Origin: Gracilimonas sp964505215
GTDB taxonomy: Bacteria > Bacteroidota > Rhodothermia > Balneolales > Balneolaceae
DNA: 64,000 nucleotides
Assembly: GCA_964505215.1 (NCBI GenBank)
Contig: CAZDGU010000010.1
Coordinates: 50,451-114,450 of the forward strand
Direction of reading: 5' to 3'
Below are positions 44,601 through 53,001 of the stretch, in pieces (the stretch's first letter is position 1; every line of letters begins with the position of its first letter). Under the pieces are notes generated by a model. That model was not told where the DNA came from, did not search any database, and saw only the letters and a list, made by a program, of their open reading frames with translations. The translations under genes were made by a program, and so were the position numbers.

Positions 44601-45109
44601 TGAGTACCGCTTACAAGCTCACAGAGCGTACACGAATCTCCTTAGAAACGCATAAAAATATAAATCGAAGTAAGAGCAGCAGGCTGCAAAACCGAAATTA
44701 TAACATCAGTGAAATACAGATAAAGCCCGGTATATCTGCAACTATAAACCGAAACTGGAATGCCGGTTTAGATTTTTCGTATGCTCACAAAGAAGATCAT
44801 TTTCCCGCACAGCAAGTAAAAGCAAGGCTATGGAAAATAGCCACTCGCCACCGCACGTATTTATTCAGCCGATTGCAGGCAAATATGCGTTTAGAGTACC
44901 GAAATACAGCTATTGAAGGAAATGCCACCCGCTATGGAAGTTACGAGCTTACCGAGGGAACCGGAGAGGGAGGGCATATATTGTGGAATTTAAATAGTAC
45001 ATATCGAACTAATAACTTAATTCGATTTAGCTTAAATTACGATGGCAGAACTGCATCAGGCCGGCCGGTAATTCATACCATTAAGTTGGTGATGAGTGCC
45101 ACATTTTAA
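41621..45109 (+). CDS. Large SprA-like outer-membrane/cell-surface protein
   Basis: This 1162-residue protein has a signal peptide (to about residue 34, ...SSVRAQ). Residues 155-360 contain GSLSRGIIVGSNQDFALESG, LTENINITASLTDKSIPIQP, DGTTQNLREFDKVFIQ and YRLKGDNNSEFVIVLAGTER then VYLNGQQVQRGADNDYIIDY. This run of motifs is shared with the repeats of SprA, the outer-membrane channel of type IX secretion. The rest is long beta-barrel-like sequence, ending in MSATF with a terminal Phe. At half the usual SprA size (over 2,000 residues) it is a relative rather than SprA itself. A surface or transport role is inferred. Confidence 0.7.
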   Translation: MQVPLAILQTHTYKLVSVLLLGLCSLWVSSVRAQSSVEKELVLTPFKPDSSYFLGNWVLPQSIKIQAGRQEVPSTSWQFYKLTGMLRFVNTNWDTTRQVSVRYKELPFSFPRTYQPRKQDTLDASVFSDTDLLEQELSARSAPSVFQDSDIKQSGSLSRGIIVGSNQDFALESGLNFELSGALTENINITASLTDKSIPIQPDGTTQNLREFDKVFIQVQAPGTTVEMGDVDISLTQSTFAQLNRRLQGAAGYVKSNTGQYSGAASVVRGTYKSMSFSGADGVQGPYRLKGDNNSEFVIVLAGTERVYLNGQQVQRGADNDYIIDYGLGEVTFTNNVLIKDETRIVIEYEYINQDFNRTLAAAEAQEELFDGRLKIGVTAIRQADGNDLLSQQSLSRDDIDLLKSVGDELEQAVVSGARVATEEERKRFVLYAQVDTTVQSQTYTIYKTMPGSDQAKYRVQFTNVGENEGAYRRSSGNINGLQYEWVGPGKGSYAPFRQLPAPQKQQMAALYGNYELGNHIELFGEWAVSDFDENRFSTLDNDDNTDMAYEAGLRMRKMKTSIGELRAEFRRRYSGDQFSFFERTRDVEFDRKWNITRNEPGREEINSGMIGFHPTEQTELNAEFGRIERPQFSGVRQAAFLSSSEENILDVNYQQDWVQSEDEALQQDGNWFRQNGRFSKSVGLNELKVTPYFSFEQEHRIQKSTLTDSLSHLSRQFYDLRPGVSFEWDKLQLDASLGYRKEKDAIENSLKDASTAFEQMIGVTYQPGRYFSTQNQLRLHTKEYEKLFEAQGSRNRKGLLIKSFTRYSTPNEFIAGELFYETNTQRQALLQETYIEVGPEIGQYVWKDLNGDNTRQIDEFFLEVSPNEGTYIRQFLPSDELMPVIDLHARLLNTIKPLTAVGEEHWLADVRLRSRIDIAENSTTSALEDVYLMKLGTFRNDSTTLSGRLLWEKELDVLHGVNRADFRIGYNENRSFNRRSSEALKKNVKSWYLSTAYKLTERTRISLETHKNINRSKSSRLQNRNYNISEIQIKPGISATINRNWNAGLDFSYAHKEDHFPAQQVKARLWKIATRHRTYLFSRLQANMRLEYRNTAIEGNATRYGSYELTEGTGEGGHILWNLNSTYRTNNLIRFSLNYDGRTASGRPVIHTIKLVMSATF

Positions 45110-45267
45110 AAAATAAGGTGGAATGTTAATGCGGTTCTGATTTTATTGATTGAAATTGCTAAAGAAAAAAACCGTTTTTTACACCGATGTTACTTTGACA
45201 TTTAGTCTAAAATGAACTATTCTTTCGCACATTAATCTTAGCCTTTAACAATTAAACTATTAGTGGA

Positions 45268-45990
45268 GTGGACATGATATCGTCGATTGCTCTTTTTCTT
45301 TTACAAGCCCCTGCTGACGAAGGGTTTTTTAACGTTGTGGTAGCAAAATTTAATGAAGGAAACGACGGAGGATGGATGTGGCCGGTATTGGTTACATTAA
45401 TTCTGGGTCTCGCCATTTTCCTTGAGCGTATAATTACGCTTAATCTTGCTGACATCAACACACGCAAATTTATCGTTAACGTGCAGGAAGCACTTCAGGA
45501 AGGCGGGGTAGAAGCTGCCGAAGAACTTTGCTCACAAACTCGAGGTCCTGTAGCATCTGTGTTCCAGGCCGGTTTGATGCGCTCTCATGAAGGAATAGAG
45601 GCAGCTGAAAAAGCAATTTCGGCCTACGGTTCTATTGAAATGAGTTTCCTTGAAAGAGGTCTTGTATGGCTTTCTCTGTTTATTGCCATTGCTCCATTAT
45701 TCGGATTCCTCGGAACGGTTGTGGGTATGATTGCTGCTTTCGATGACATTGAAGCTGCAGCTGATATTTCCCCAAGTATTGTGGCCGGTGGTATTAAAAC
45801 CGCACTTTTAACAACAGCCGGTGGTTTGATAGCAGGTATTATTCTTCAAATCGGATACAACTATTGTGTATCTAAAATTGACCGTATAATTGCTGAAATG
45901 GAAGAAAGCTCCATTACGCTTATCGACTCTATCATCATGCTGAATGAAGGGAAAGACTTAATTCCCCCAACAGCCGATGCTGACGCATAA
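45268..45990 (+). CDS. exbB: MotA/TolQ/ExbB proton channel family protein
   Basis: This 240-residue protein has three membrane helices: WPVLVTLILGLAIFLERIIT near the start, GLVWLSLFIAIAPLFGFLGT and GGIKTALLTTAGGLIAGIIL. These match ExbB/TolQ (LGLLGTVxGM and ALxTTxxGL). With two ExbD-type genes downstream it should form a proton-driven motor energising outer-membrane transport or envelope integrity. ATG 45268 (MISS...) follows an in-frame GTG 45262 option. No TonB gene lies next to it here. Confidence 0.9.
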   Translation: MDMISSIALFLLQAPADEGFFNVVVAKFNEGNDGGWMWPVLVTLILGLAIFLERIITLNLADINTRKFIVNVQEALQEGGVEAAEELCSQTRGPVASVFQAGLMRSHEGIEAAEKAISAYGSIEMSFLERGLVWLSLFIAIAPLFGFLGTVVGMIAAFDDIEAAADISPSIVAGGIKTALLTTAGGLIAGIILQIGYNYCVSKIDRIIAEMEESSITLIDSIIMLNEGKDLIPPTADADA

Positions 45991-46026
45991 ATTAGAATCC
46001 TAATTAAAAAATAAAAGGATAAACAA

Positions 46027-46293
46027 ATGGTTGCTATTAGTGTCGGACTTGCTGCCGGATTGATTGCTCTTGGAGTAATAACCATGCTTTTTGCGGGAGT
46101 AAGAAGCTTGGTTTTAGGTAAGCAAGACTTTAAAAAGATAGGTATGATGGCCGTTCCATTCATAATATTTGCAATATCATATGGAGTAGCCGGAGAGGTT
46201 GCCAAAGGAGCTGTAATGACAGCTACCGTAATGATGGCCTTAATGGTAGGAGCGATCGTCTTAACCGGACTTCGTGGAACATTCAAGTTTTAA
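46027..46293 (+). CDS. Small membrane protein between exbB and exbD
   Basis: This 88-residue protein has three hydrophobic helices (about 3-24, 40-56, 62-82) and almost no polar residues outside the short loops. AAAAGGATAAACAA precedes the ATG. It is embedded in an ExbB-ExbD operon with 36 and 16 bp spacing. No family recognised; a motor accessory subunit is the natural inference. Confidence 0.75.
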   Translation: MVAISVGLAAGLIALGVITMLFAGVRSLVLGKQDFKKIGMMAVPFIIFAISYGVAGEVAKGAVMTATVMMALMVGAIVLTGLRGTFKF

Positions 46294-46309
46294 GTAGGAA
46301 ACAAGCATT

Positions 46310-46855
46310 ATGCTAATCAAGAAAAGAAAAAGAGAAAGTGCTGAAATTAACGGTTCTTCAATGGCCGATATAGCCTTCCTTCTATTGATCTTTTTCCTGG
46401 TTACCACAACAATTAACGTGGATACCGGGATTGGATTAGTTCTTCCTCCCCCACTTGAAGATGATCAGGATCCACCGCCAATTAAAGAGCGGAACCTGAT
46501 GAATATTCTTGTAAATCAGGAGGGTCGGATTCTTATGGACGATGAATTCTATCAGTTAGATGAGGTAAAAGCACATCTAAAAGATTTCATTAAAAACCCA
46601 AATAATAATCCCGATTTAGCTGAAAATCCTAATTTGGCTATCGTCTCTATCAAAACCCAACGGGCAACACCCTACAAAATCTATGTAGATATGTTAGATG
46701 AAGTGATGGGTGCCTATAAAGAATTGAGAGACGAAGCCTCGCGTGCTAATTTTGGAGTTCCTTACGGAGCCTTGAAAGATAAAAGCCCGCAGCAGGAGCA
46801 GATAAAAGACCTTTATCCGAAGAAAATTTCAATAGCAGATTCCGGAGATGAATAA
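46310..46855 (+). CDS. exbD: ExbD/TolR-type biopolymer transport protein, first copy
   Basis: This 181-residue protein has the N-terminal helix SMADIAFLLLIFFLVTTTIN, with the conserved membrane aspartate of ExbD/TolR. A periplasmic domain with a Pro-rich start (LPPPLEDDQDPPPI) follows. It would form the proton path with the ExbB protein. Its C-terminal part is longer than in the second copy. Confidence 0.9.
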   Translation: MLIKKRKRESAEINGSSMADIAFLLLIFFLVTTTINVDTGIGLVLPPPLEDDQDPPPIKERNLMNILVNQEGRILMDDEFYQLDEVKAHLKDFIKNPNNNPDLAENPNLAIVSIKTQRATPYKIYVDMLDEVMGAYKELRDEASRANFGVPYGALKDKSPQQEQIKDLYPKKISIADSGDE

Positions 46856-46857
46856 TC

Positions 46858-47304
46858 ATGGCACATTTTAAGAAAAAACAAGCCGGTACCAAGCAGGAAG
46901 TTCCAACTTCTGCCATGCCTGATGTTGTATTCATGCTGCTTTTCTTCTTTATGGTAACTACCGTATTGAGAGAAGTAACCCTGAAAGTTAGAGTAAATCT
47001 AACTCAGGCCGAAAACATCGAGAAAATTGAGCAAAAGCGACTTCTTTCTTATGTATATATAGGCCCTGAACGGCTTCCCGGTAATAAGTTAGGTGAAGAC
47101 AAAGTACAGATCGACGATGTCATTGTAGATGATATCGGATCTATCAGAAAACTGATGTACGATAAACTTCGTGAACAGCCTAAGCTTATTGTTTCTTTAC
47201 GTGTAGATGAAAATTCAGAGTTTGGATTGTTGACTGACGTTCAAAAAGAGCTTCAGCATGCAAGCACCTTCCGAATTAACTATTCTACCCGTCGGGAACC
47301 TTAA
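46858..47304 (+). CDS. exbD: ExbD/TolR-type biopolymer transport protein, second copy
   Basis: This 148-residue protein has the motif AMPDVVFMLLFFFMVTTVLR with the membrane aspartate. It starts 2 bp after the first exbD. Paired, unequal ExbD genes are common in Bacteroidota-type motors, giving a mixed dimer. It is the last gene before a terminator. Confidence 0.9.
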   Translation: MAHFKKKQAGTKQEVPTSAMPDVVFMLLFFFMVTTVLREVTLKVRVNLTQAENIEKIEQKRLLSYVYIGPERLPGNKLGEDKVQIDDVIVDDIGSIRKLMYDKLREQPKLIVSLRVDENSEFGLLTDVQKELQHASTFRINYSTRREP

Positions 47305-47322
47305 TAATTTTTTTAACTCATT

Positions 47323-47359
47323 AAGGCAGCTGTGTTAAACAATGCAGGTGCCTTTTTTT
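47323..47359 (+). terminator. Rho-independent terminator after the exbB-exbD operon
   Basis: AAGGCAGCTG (47323-47332) pairs with CAGGTGCCTT (47345-47354) with one mismatch; a T tract follows. Confidence 0.85.
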
Positions 47360-47372
47360 ATTTTATTTCTAC

Positions 47373-48401
47373 ATGTCAGACTCTTTTCAAACCATACAAA
47401 GCATTGGTAGCAAGGCTCTACTGGATAAAATAACTGGCTATGATGCTTTCAAACACCCCAATGTTGTTCAATCAATTGGGGATGACGCAGCCGTTATCAA
47501 AGAAGATTCGGGCTCACTTACTCTACTAAGCAGCGACACGTATGTGGAAGGAGTAGATTTTGATCTTACCTACACGCCATTTAATCACTTAGGCTACAAA
47601 ATAATGTCGGCCGGTATCAGTGATATTTATGCAATGAATGGAATTCCTGAAGTTGTATTGGTGAATGTGGCCATTCCCAATCGAATATCGGTACAGATGG
47701 TGGAAGATTTGTATGGAGGTTTATATTCAGCAGGTCAAAAGCACGAGGTGGAAATTGCCGGCGGCGATTTAAAAGCAAATCATGCCAATTTAGTAATTTC
47801 TATCAGCGTATATGGCAGAGTAGATAAAAAGCATATCACGTACAGAAGTGGCGCCAAAAAAGGAGATGCCATTTGTGTAACCGGTGATGTAGGCGGAGCT
47901 TTAGCCGGACTTCGCATTTTAATGAGAGAGAAGAAGTTTTGGGAAGAGCATGGCGATGAATCCATTCAACCCGAACTGGGTGACTATCAATTTGTTGTAA
48001 AAAGACAGTTAGTGCCCGAGGCCCGGAAAGACCTCATTGAAACCTTAAGAGAGCATAACATTATCCCTACATCAATGATTGATGTGACCAAAGGGTTAGT
48101 GAGTGAAGTGAACTCTGTTGCCGAAGCGTCCGATTTAGGCGCTCATATTTATCAAGCTGCATTGCCAATTGCCATAGAGACGCGGCAGGTAGCCGATGAA
48201 ATGCAGGAAGACGTTGACCGCTACGCACTGTTTGGAGGAGAGGATTTAGAACTTATGTTTACACTTTCTGAAAAAGAGGTAGAAAAGTTTGTGAATCACT
48301 TCAATGATTTTGTGGTAATTGGCCGCATGATTCCAAAAGAAGAGGGGATGAAAATGCAAACGGCAGAGGGAGATATAGTATCATTTGATGATTTGGCATA
48401 A
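47373..48401 (+). CDS. thiL: Thiamine-monophosphate kinase ThiL
   Basis: This 342-residue protein has the ThiL/AIR-synthase layout: GDDAAVIKEDSG near residue 35, SSDTYVEGVDFDLTYTPF, then AGISDIYAMNGIPEVVLVNV and AGGDLKANHANLVISISVYG. It phosphorylates thiamine monophosphate to thiamine pyrophosphate. It starts close to the upstream terminator and ends 10 bp before the sigma-54-type promoter of ftsH. The start and all motifs look normal. Confidence 0.94.
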   Translation: MSDSFQTIQSIGSKALLDKITGYDAFKHPNVVQSIGDDAAVIKEDSGSLTLLSSDTYVEGVDFDLTYTPFNHLGYKIMSAGISDIYAMNGIPEVVLVNVAIPNRISVQMVEDLYGGLYSAGQKHEVEIAGGDLKANHANLVISISVYGRVDKKHITYRSGAKKGDAICVTGDVGGALAGLRILMREKKFWEEHGDESIQPELGDYQFVVKRQLVPEARKDLIETLREHNIIPTSMIDVTKGLVSEVNSVAEASDLGAHIYQAALPIAIETRQVADEMQEDVDRYALFGGEDLELMFTLSEKEVEKFVNHFNDFVVIGRMIPKEEGMKMQTAEGDIVSFDDLA

Positions 48402-48410
48402 AAAAATGTG

Positions 48411-48426
48411 TGGCACGTTTTTTGCC
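48411..48426 (+). promoter_or_regulatory. Sigma-54 (RpoN) promoter-like site before ftsH
   Basis: TGGCAC-gtttt-TTGCC matches TGGCAC-N5-TTGC completely with GG (48412-48413) and GC (48424-48425) in the 12-bp register. It is in a non-coding gap 105 bp upstream of the ftsH ATG. It is identical in core to the flgB promoter at 6530. Regulation of ftsH by sigma-54 is inferred only. Confidence 0.7.
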
Positions 48427-48530
48427 CAATCTAAACTCAACCTATTTTATAAAAAACGAACTTAAAAAAACTCAAATAAGTAAAAGGTTCGTTATATTAT
48501 AGTCTTACATAATTTTATAAGCTTGTTTTA

Positions 48531-50645
48531 ATGGCGCAGAAAAACCCAAAGCAAAATAAATCTATCAAACCTGACGGTAAAAAGGGTAATAACACCCCAA
48601 AATTCCCTACGTGGAGCATATTCGTATTGTTTTTTGTATTGTTGCTCGCACAGGTTTTATTCTTCTCTCCAGATACCGGAAATAGGATTAAATACAGTGA
48701 ATTTCTTAACTATGTTGAGCAGGGCTACGTATCAGAAATTACCATTACCAATGGCGTAAATGTAACCGGCTCGTATTCCGATAAAGCAGTAAACGACGGT
48801 ATTGTAACTCCACCGCCAAGCTCTGATAATAATAATATATTTTCAACGGGAGAAAGTGAAGAGTTCAGCAAATTCAGAACTACCATGCTTCGGGATGATG
48901 ATATTCGCCCGGTACTGGATGCCAATAACGTAGCTTATGACGTTAGAATTGAAGAGGATTGGTTCAGTGGCATATTTGTATGGCTTATTCCTATTGCTCT
49001 TTTAGTAGTGGTTTGGATTTTCATATTCAGAAAAATGAATCCCGGCCAGCAAGTTCTGAATATCGGTAAGAACAAAGCCTCTTTGTATGACCAGCAAACA
49101 GAAACAAAAGTCACTTTTGAGGATGTTGCAGGTCTTCAGGAAGCCAGAGCAGAAGTGGAAGAAGTGGTAGAGTTTCTGAAGAATCCTAAGAAATTTACTA
49201 AGCTGGGTGGTGTGCTTCCAAAAGGAGTTTTACTTGTAGGCCCTCCCGGAACAGGAAAAACATTATTGGCAAAAGCTACAGCCGGTGAAGCGAGCGTGCC
49301 GTTTTTCAGCCTGAGTGGATCTGACTTTGTTGAGATGTTTGTGGGTGTAGGTGCGGCCCGTGTTCGTGATCTGTTTAAGCAAGCTAAAGAAAAAGCACCT
49401 TGTATTATTTTTATTGATGAGATTGATTCAATCGGAAGGTCTCGTGGCCGTGGTATGGCTATGGGTTCTAATGATGAGCGCGAGAATACGCTTAATCAGC
49501 TGCTAAGTGAAATGGACGGCTTTAACTCTGACAACGGAGTGATTTTAATGGCGGCAACAAACCGTCCGGATATCTTAGACTCTGCTTTACTAAGACCGGG
49601 AAGGTTTGATCGCCAAATTATGATTGACAAGCCTGACCTTAACGGACGTGTGGAAATCTTGAAAGTTCACACCAAAAAACTGAAGCTTTCTAATGATATA
49701 GATCTTAGAGTGTTAGCATCCCAAACTCCCGGTTTTGCAGGTGCAGATTTAGCAAATTTATGCAATGAGGCCGCATTACTGGCAGCTCGTCGCGAAAAGA
49801 ACAGCGTTGAGATGGAGGACTTCCAGGATTCCATTGAGAAAGTGATAGCTGGACTGGAGCGCAAAAACAAGCTGATTAGTCCTGATGAGCGTAAAATTGT
49901 GGCATACCATGAAGCAGGCCACGCTATTGTAGGCTGGTTCTTAGAGCATACCGATCCGGTACTGAAGGTGAGTATTGTACCGAGAGGTTTAGCGGCTTTA
50001 GGTTACACGCTGCAAACTCCGCTGGAAGAACGCTTCCTCATGACAACAGAGGAATTGAATGATAAGATTTGTGCTTTGCTGGGCGGACGTGTGGCTGAAG
50101 AAATCATATTTGGACGTATTTCTACCGGAGCGCAAAATGATCTGGAGCGCATTACTAAAATGGCTTTTGCTATGGTTGCTGAGTATGGAATGAGTGAGAA
50201 ATTGGGATACATTTCTCTCAAAGATTCTCAGAACTCTGATAACAGCTTTGGGTTTAATAAAAAATATTCTGAATTAACCAGCCAGCAGATAGATAAAGAA
50301 GTTCGAAGAATTGTGGACATGAACCACGAAAGAACTCTTGAGCTGCTGAATAAGCATAAAGATGAATTAGAGAAGCTGGCGCAAGAGTTGCTTAAGAAAG
50401 AAGTGCTGGATCACCTTGCACTGCGTGATTTACTTGGGGACCGACCTCATGGAAAACATCCGGAAGGAATATTTGAGCCGGCTTCAGATTCTAATAATAA
50501 CGGAGTTGCAGAAGAAAAGAAGAGTGAGAAGGAGCCTGAAGAAGCGGAAGTAATAGAGGAAAAAACTTCTGAAACGGATACTCCGGACAATTCTGACTCT
50601 ACTGATGATGAAACTTTTTCAACCGAATCTGATAAAGATTCATAG
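48531..50645 (+). CDS. ftsH: ATP-dependent zinc metalloprotease FtsH
   Basis: This 704-residue membrane protease has two membrane helices (about 28-46 and 144-166), an AAA domain with Walker A GPPGTGKT (237-244), Walker B CIIFIDEIDSIGR, the SRH region NRPDILDSALLRPGRFDRQI, and the zinc site HEAGH (460-464). It degrades membrane and regulatory proteins. The C-terminus is extended by an acidic, low-complexity tail (about 60 residues) seen in many Bacteroidota FtsH. An A/T-flanked hairpin terminator follows. A perfect sigma-54-type site is upstream. Confidence 0.97.
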   Translation: MAQKNPKQNKSIKPDGKKGNNTPKFPTWSIFVLFFVLLLAQVLFFSPDTGNRIKYSEFLNYVEQGYVSEITITNGVNVTGSYSDKAVNDGIVTPPPSSDNNNIFSTGESEEFSKFRTTMLRDDDIRPVLDANNVAYDVRIEEDWFSGIFVWLIPIALLVVVWIFIFRKMNPGQQVLNIGKNKASLYDQQTETKVTFEDVAGLQEARAEVEEVVEFLKNPKKFTKLGGVLPKGVLLVGPPGTGKTLLAKATAGEASVPFFSLSGSDFVEMFVGVGAARVRDLFKQAKEKAPCIIFIDEIDSIGRSRGRGMAMGSNDERENTLNQLLSEMDGFNSDNGVILMAATNRPDILDSALLRPGRFDRQIMIDKPDLNGRVEILKVHTKKLKLSNDIDLRVLASQTPGFAGADLANLCNEAALLAARREKNSVEMEDFQDSIEKVIAGLERKNKLISPDERKIVAYHEAGHAIVGWFLEHTDPVLKVSIVPRGLAALGYTLQTPLEERFLMTTEELNDKICALLGGRVAEEIIFGRISTGAQNDLERITKMAFAMVAEYGMSEKLGYISLKDSQNSDNSFGFNKKYSELTSQQIDKEVRRIVDMNHERTLELLNKHKDELEKLAQELLKKEVLDHLALRDLLGDRPHGKHPEGIFEPASDSNNNGVAEEKKSEKEPEEAEVIEEKTSETDTPDNSDSTDDETFSTESDKDS

Positions 50646-50671
50646 CTTTAGAAGCTAAAAGAAACTAAATA

Positions 50672-50708
50672 AAAAAAAGGTTCCAGCGTTGGCTGGAACC
50701 TTTTTTTT
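50672..50708. terminator. Terminator after ftsH (symmetrical, possibly bidirectional)
   Basis: AAAAAAAGGTTCCAGC, loop GTTG, GCTGGAACCTTTTTTT: a 9-bp GC-rich stem extended by A/T pairs, with T runs on either strand. It serves ftsH and may stop minus-strand transcripts as well. The 50709-50870 gap shows nothing else. Confidence 0.93.
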
Positions 50709-50870
50709 ACTCTTGTTAAGCTGCTGCCGTGCAATACCTGATGGGGAGCTTTGGTTCCGTTAAAGAAGAAGGGTGGACTTGGTAGGTTGCTTTGTGGAGA
50801 GAATTGGTACAAGCGGCGGGTAGTAAGAATCTGAGAATTTAAGCTCTAAGGGAGGAAAGGAATTTGCACT

Positions 50871-51650
50871 TTAACTTCCTGTGTTTTTAGGTTTGATCTT
50901 AGCTTCATTCCAAAACACATCCATTTCATCTAAGGTAGCATCTTTTAATTTTTTATCCTGCTCCTTTAGCTTCTGTTCTATATACCTGAAACGGTGCTCA
51001 AATTTAGCGTTTGTTTTACGCAGGCTGTCTTCTGGATTCAGATCAAAATAGCGGCTCACGTTTACCAACGAGAAAAGCAGATCTCCAAATTCTTCAGCCA
51101 AATCATCAGGATTGTCAGCGCCCAATGCCTGTTTAAATTCTTGCAATTCTTCATCCAGTTTCTCCCAAGCCTGTTCCCATTCGGGCCAGTCGAAACCTAC
51201 ATTGGCTGCTTTTTCCTGCATACGCCGTGCACGAATAAGAGCGGGAAGTTGGGCAGGGAGGCCGTCTAAAGTAGATTTTTTACCTTCCTTTAGTTTAATG
51301 TTTTCCCAATTTTCTGCTATTTGTTCTTCATCTCCCGCTTCAACATCATCAAAAACGTGCGGATGACGGCGAATAAGCTTTTCCATCAGTGTGTAAATCA
51401 CATCACCGATGTCGAATGTACCGGTTTCAGAGGCCATTTTAGAGTGAAACACTACATGTAATAATATATCGCCAAGTTCTTTTTCGAACTCCTTAAAATC
51501 CTGATTATCCAATGCTTCAATAGCTTCATAAGCTTCCTCAATCAGGTTGTCTTTGATGGATTCATGGGTCTGATTTCTGTCCCAAGGACATTCTTTACGG
51601 AGAATAGATACAAGTTGTACAAGATCTTTAAAATTTCGGCTGGCCTTCAT
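50871..51650 (-). CDS. mazG: Nucleoside triphosphate pyrophosphohydrolase MazG
   Basis: This 259-residue protein has the two MazG all-helical domains. The first shows CPWDRNQTHESIKDNLIEEA and YEAIEALD with metal-binding EEAYE. The second shows LAEEFGDLLFSLVNVSRYF. It hydrolyses (d)NTPs to monophosphates, clearing damaged nucleotides. No toxin gene (MazF) is nearby. The start is at ATG 51650. Confidence 0.94.
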   Translation of the reverse strand: MKASRNFKDLVQLVSILRKECPWDRNQTHESIKDNLIEEAYEAIEALDNQDFKEFEKELGDILLHVVFHSKMASETGTFDIGDVIYTLMEKLIRRHPHVFDDVEAGDEEQIAENWENIKLKEGKKSTLDGLPAQLPALIRARRMQEKAANVGFDWPEWEQAWEKLDEELQEFKQALGADNPDDLAEEFGDLLFSLVNVSRYFDLNPEDSLRKTNAKFEHRFRYIEQKLKEQDKKLKDATLDEMDVFWNEAKIKPKNTGS

Positions 51651-51731
51651 TACTTTGATAAAACGGATTTAAAAATATGGTGAATTAGGTGCCCGTAAGA
51701 TATTCAATTGAGCATCCGGAATTGTTTATTT

Positions 51732-53000
51732 CTACGTTTTTTTCTTTTTCTTTTTAGCCGCTGGAAACAGAATATTGTTCAGTATCAGGCGGTAGCCGGG
51801 GCTGTTGGGGTGTAGGGCTAAATCGGTTGGTGGGTCATTCACCCGGTGTGTATAATCTTCCGGATCGTGACCGGCATAAAAGGTGAAAGTTCCTCGCCCA
51901 AAGTTACCATGAAGGTATTTTACCTGCTCACGGCCGGGAGCTTCTCCTAAAATGACCACCGAAGACTTAACTTTGTCTTTCCGGAAAGCAGTAGTTTGCC
52001 CATAAAAGCCGCGAACGCTGCTCACGTGATTTTGAGTAAGCATGGTGGGAACCGGATCCCATTTTGCAGAAAAATCAAACAGCGTAAAAAAGTCAAGCGA
52101 TTGATCAACCCGATCAATACTCACAGGAACGTCAATATCAGCATGCTCGTATTCAGCTGGATTGAGTACGAGGTTGAAATTTTCGAAGGCAAGAGTTTTA
52201 GAAAAATCCAGCTTTTCTTGTGCGTTTGGATCTACCGGATCGCCGTCAAACTGTTCGGGGGCTATATCTACACCTTCTGCGGCCAAGGCAATGTCGAAGG
52301 TATCGGTGCCGGAGCACATGGCAAATAAGAAGCCGCCATTGCCAACGTACCGCTTAATAGTACGCGCTACGTCTTTCTTTTGCTCACTTACGCTGGGATA
52401 TCCAAGTTCCGTTGCCATGGCTTCCATTTGCTTAACTTGCGCAATATACCACGGCATATTTCGGTAACTGGCCCAAAACTTTCCAAACTGTCCGGTAAAA
52501 TCTTCGTGGTGAAGGTGCAGCCAATCGTATTCATTCAGCTTACCTTCTAACACTTCAATATCCCATATTTTGTCGTACTCAACTTCGGCGTAGGTTAGTG
52601 CTAATGTTACAGCATCGTCCCAGGGAAGCTTTTGATCCGGAGTGTAAACCGCAATTTTAGGAGCCTTTTCCAAGTTCACAACGGCGGTGTTGCTGCTGTT
52701 GCTTTCAACGTCAGCAATAATCTGCTGTACTTTTGATGCCGATACAGTTTCCAAAGAAACATTTCGGATACGGCTTTTTCGGATGATATCATTTTCTGCT
52801 TCAGCAATAAAACTTCCTCCGCGGTAATTTAATAACCATTGTGCCGTATGTCCGTCTGTAATGTGGTTAAAAATAATGCCATACGCTTTTAAATGATTCG
52901 TTTGAGAAGCATCCATGGGAATGAGAACATGCTGCTGGGCTTGTATTGCAAACGGCAGACTGCAAATAAAAAGAAATGCTATAAATAATCTTTTAAACAT
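51732..53000 (-). CDS. Secreted protein of the family often labelled 'asparagine synthetase B'
   Basis: Using ATG 53000, right after the stop of the TPR gene, gives 422 residues with signal peptide MFKRLFIAFLFICSLPFAIQ. The sequence has a glutamine-amidotransferase/ThuA-like fold (IAVYTPDQKLPWDDAVTLAL, GGFLFAMCSGTDTFDIALAA) and no ATP-pyrophosphatase domain, so it cannot be an asparagine synthetase; that label is a legacy of poor annotation. C-terminal lysines (KKKKKK) are unusual. Its biological role is unknown. It lies directly after the TPR gene and is probably co-expressed. Confidence 0.7.
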   Translation of the reverse strand: MFKRLFIAFLFICSLPFAIQAQQHVLIPMDASQTNHLKAYGIIFNHITDGHTAQWLLNYRGGSFIAEAENDIIRKSRIRNVSLETVSASKVQQIIADVESNSSNTAVVNLEKAPKIAVYTPDQKLPWDDAVTLALTYAEVEYDKIWDIEVLEGKLNEYDWLHLHHEDFTGQFGKFWASYRNMPWYIAQVKQMEAMATELGYPSVSEQKKDVARTIKRYVGNGGFLFAMCSGTDTFDIALAAEGVDIAPEQFDGDPVDPNAQEKLDFSKTLAFENFNLVLNPAEYEHADIDVPVSIDRVDQSLDFFTLFDFSAKWDPVPTMLTQNHVSSVRGFYGQTTAFRKDKVKSSVVILGEAPGREQVKYLHGNFGRGTFTFYAGHDPEDYTHRVNDPPTDLALHPNSPGYRLILNNILFPAAKKKKKKT

Positions 53001-53001
53001 A

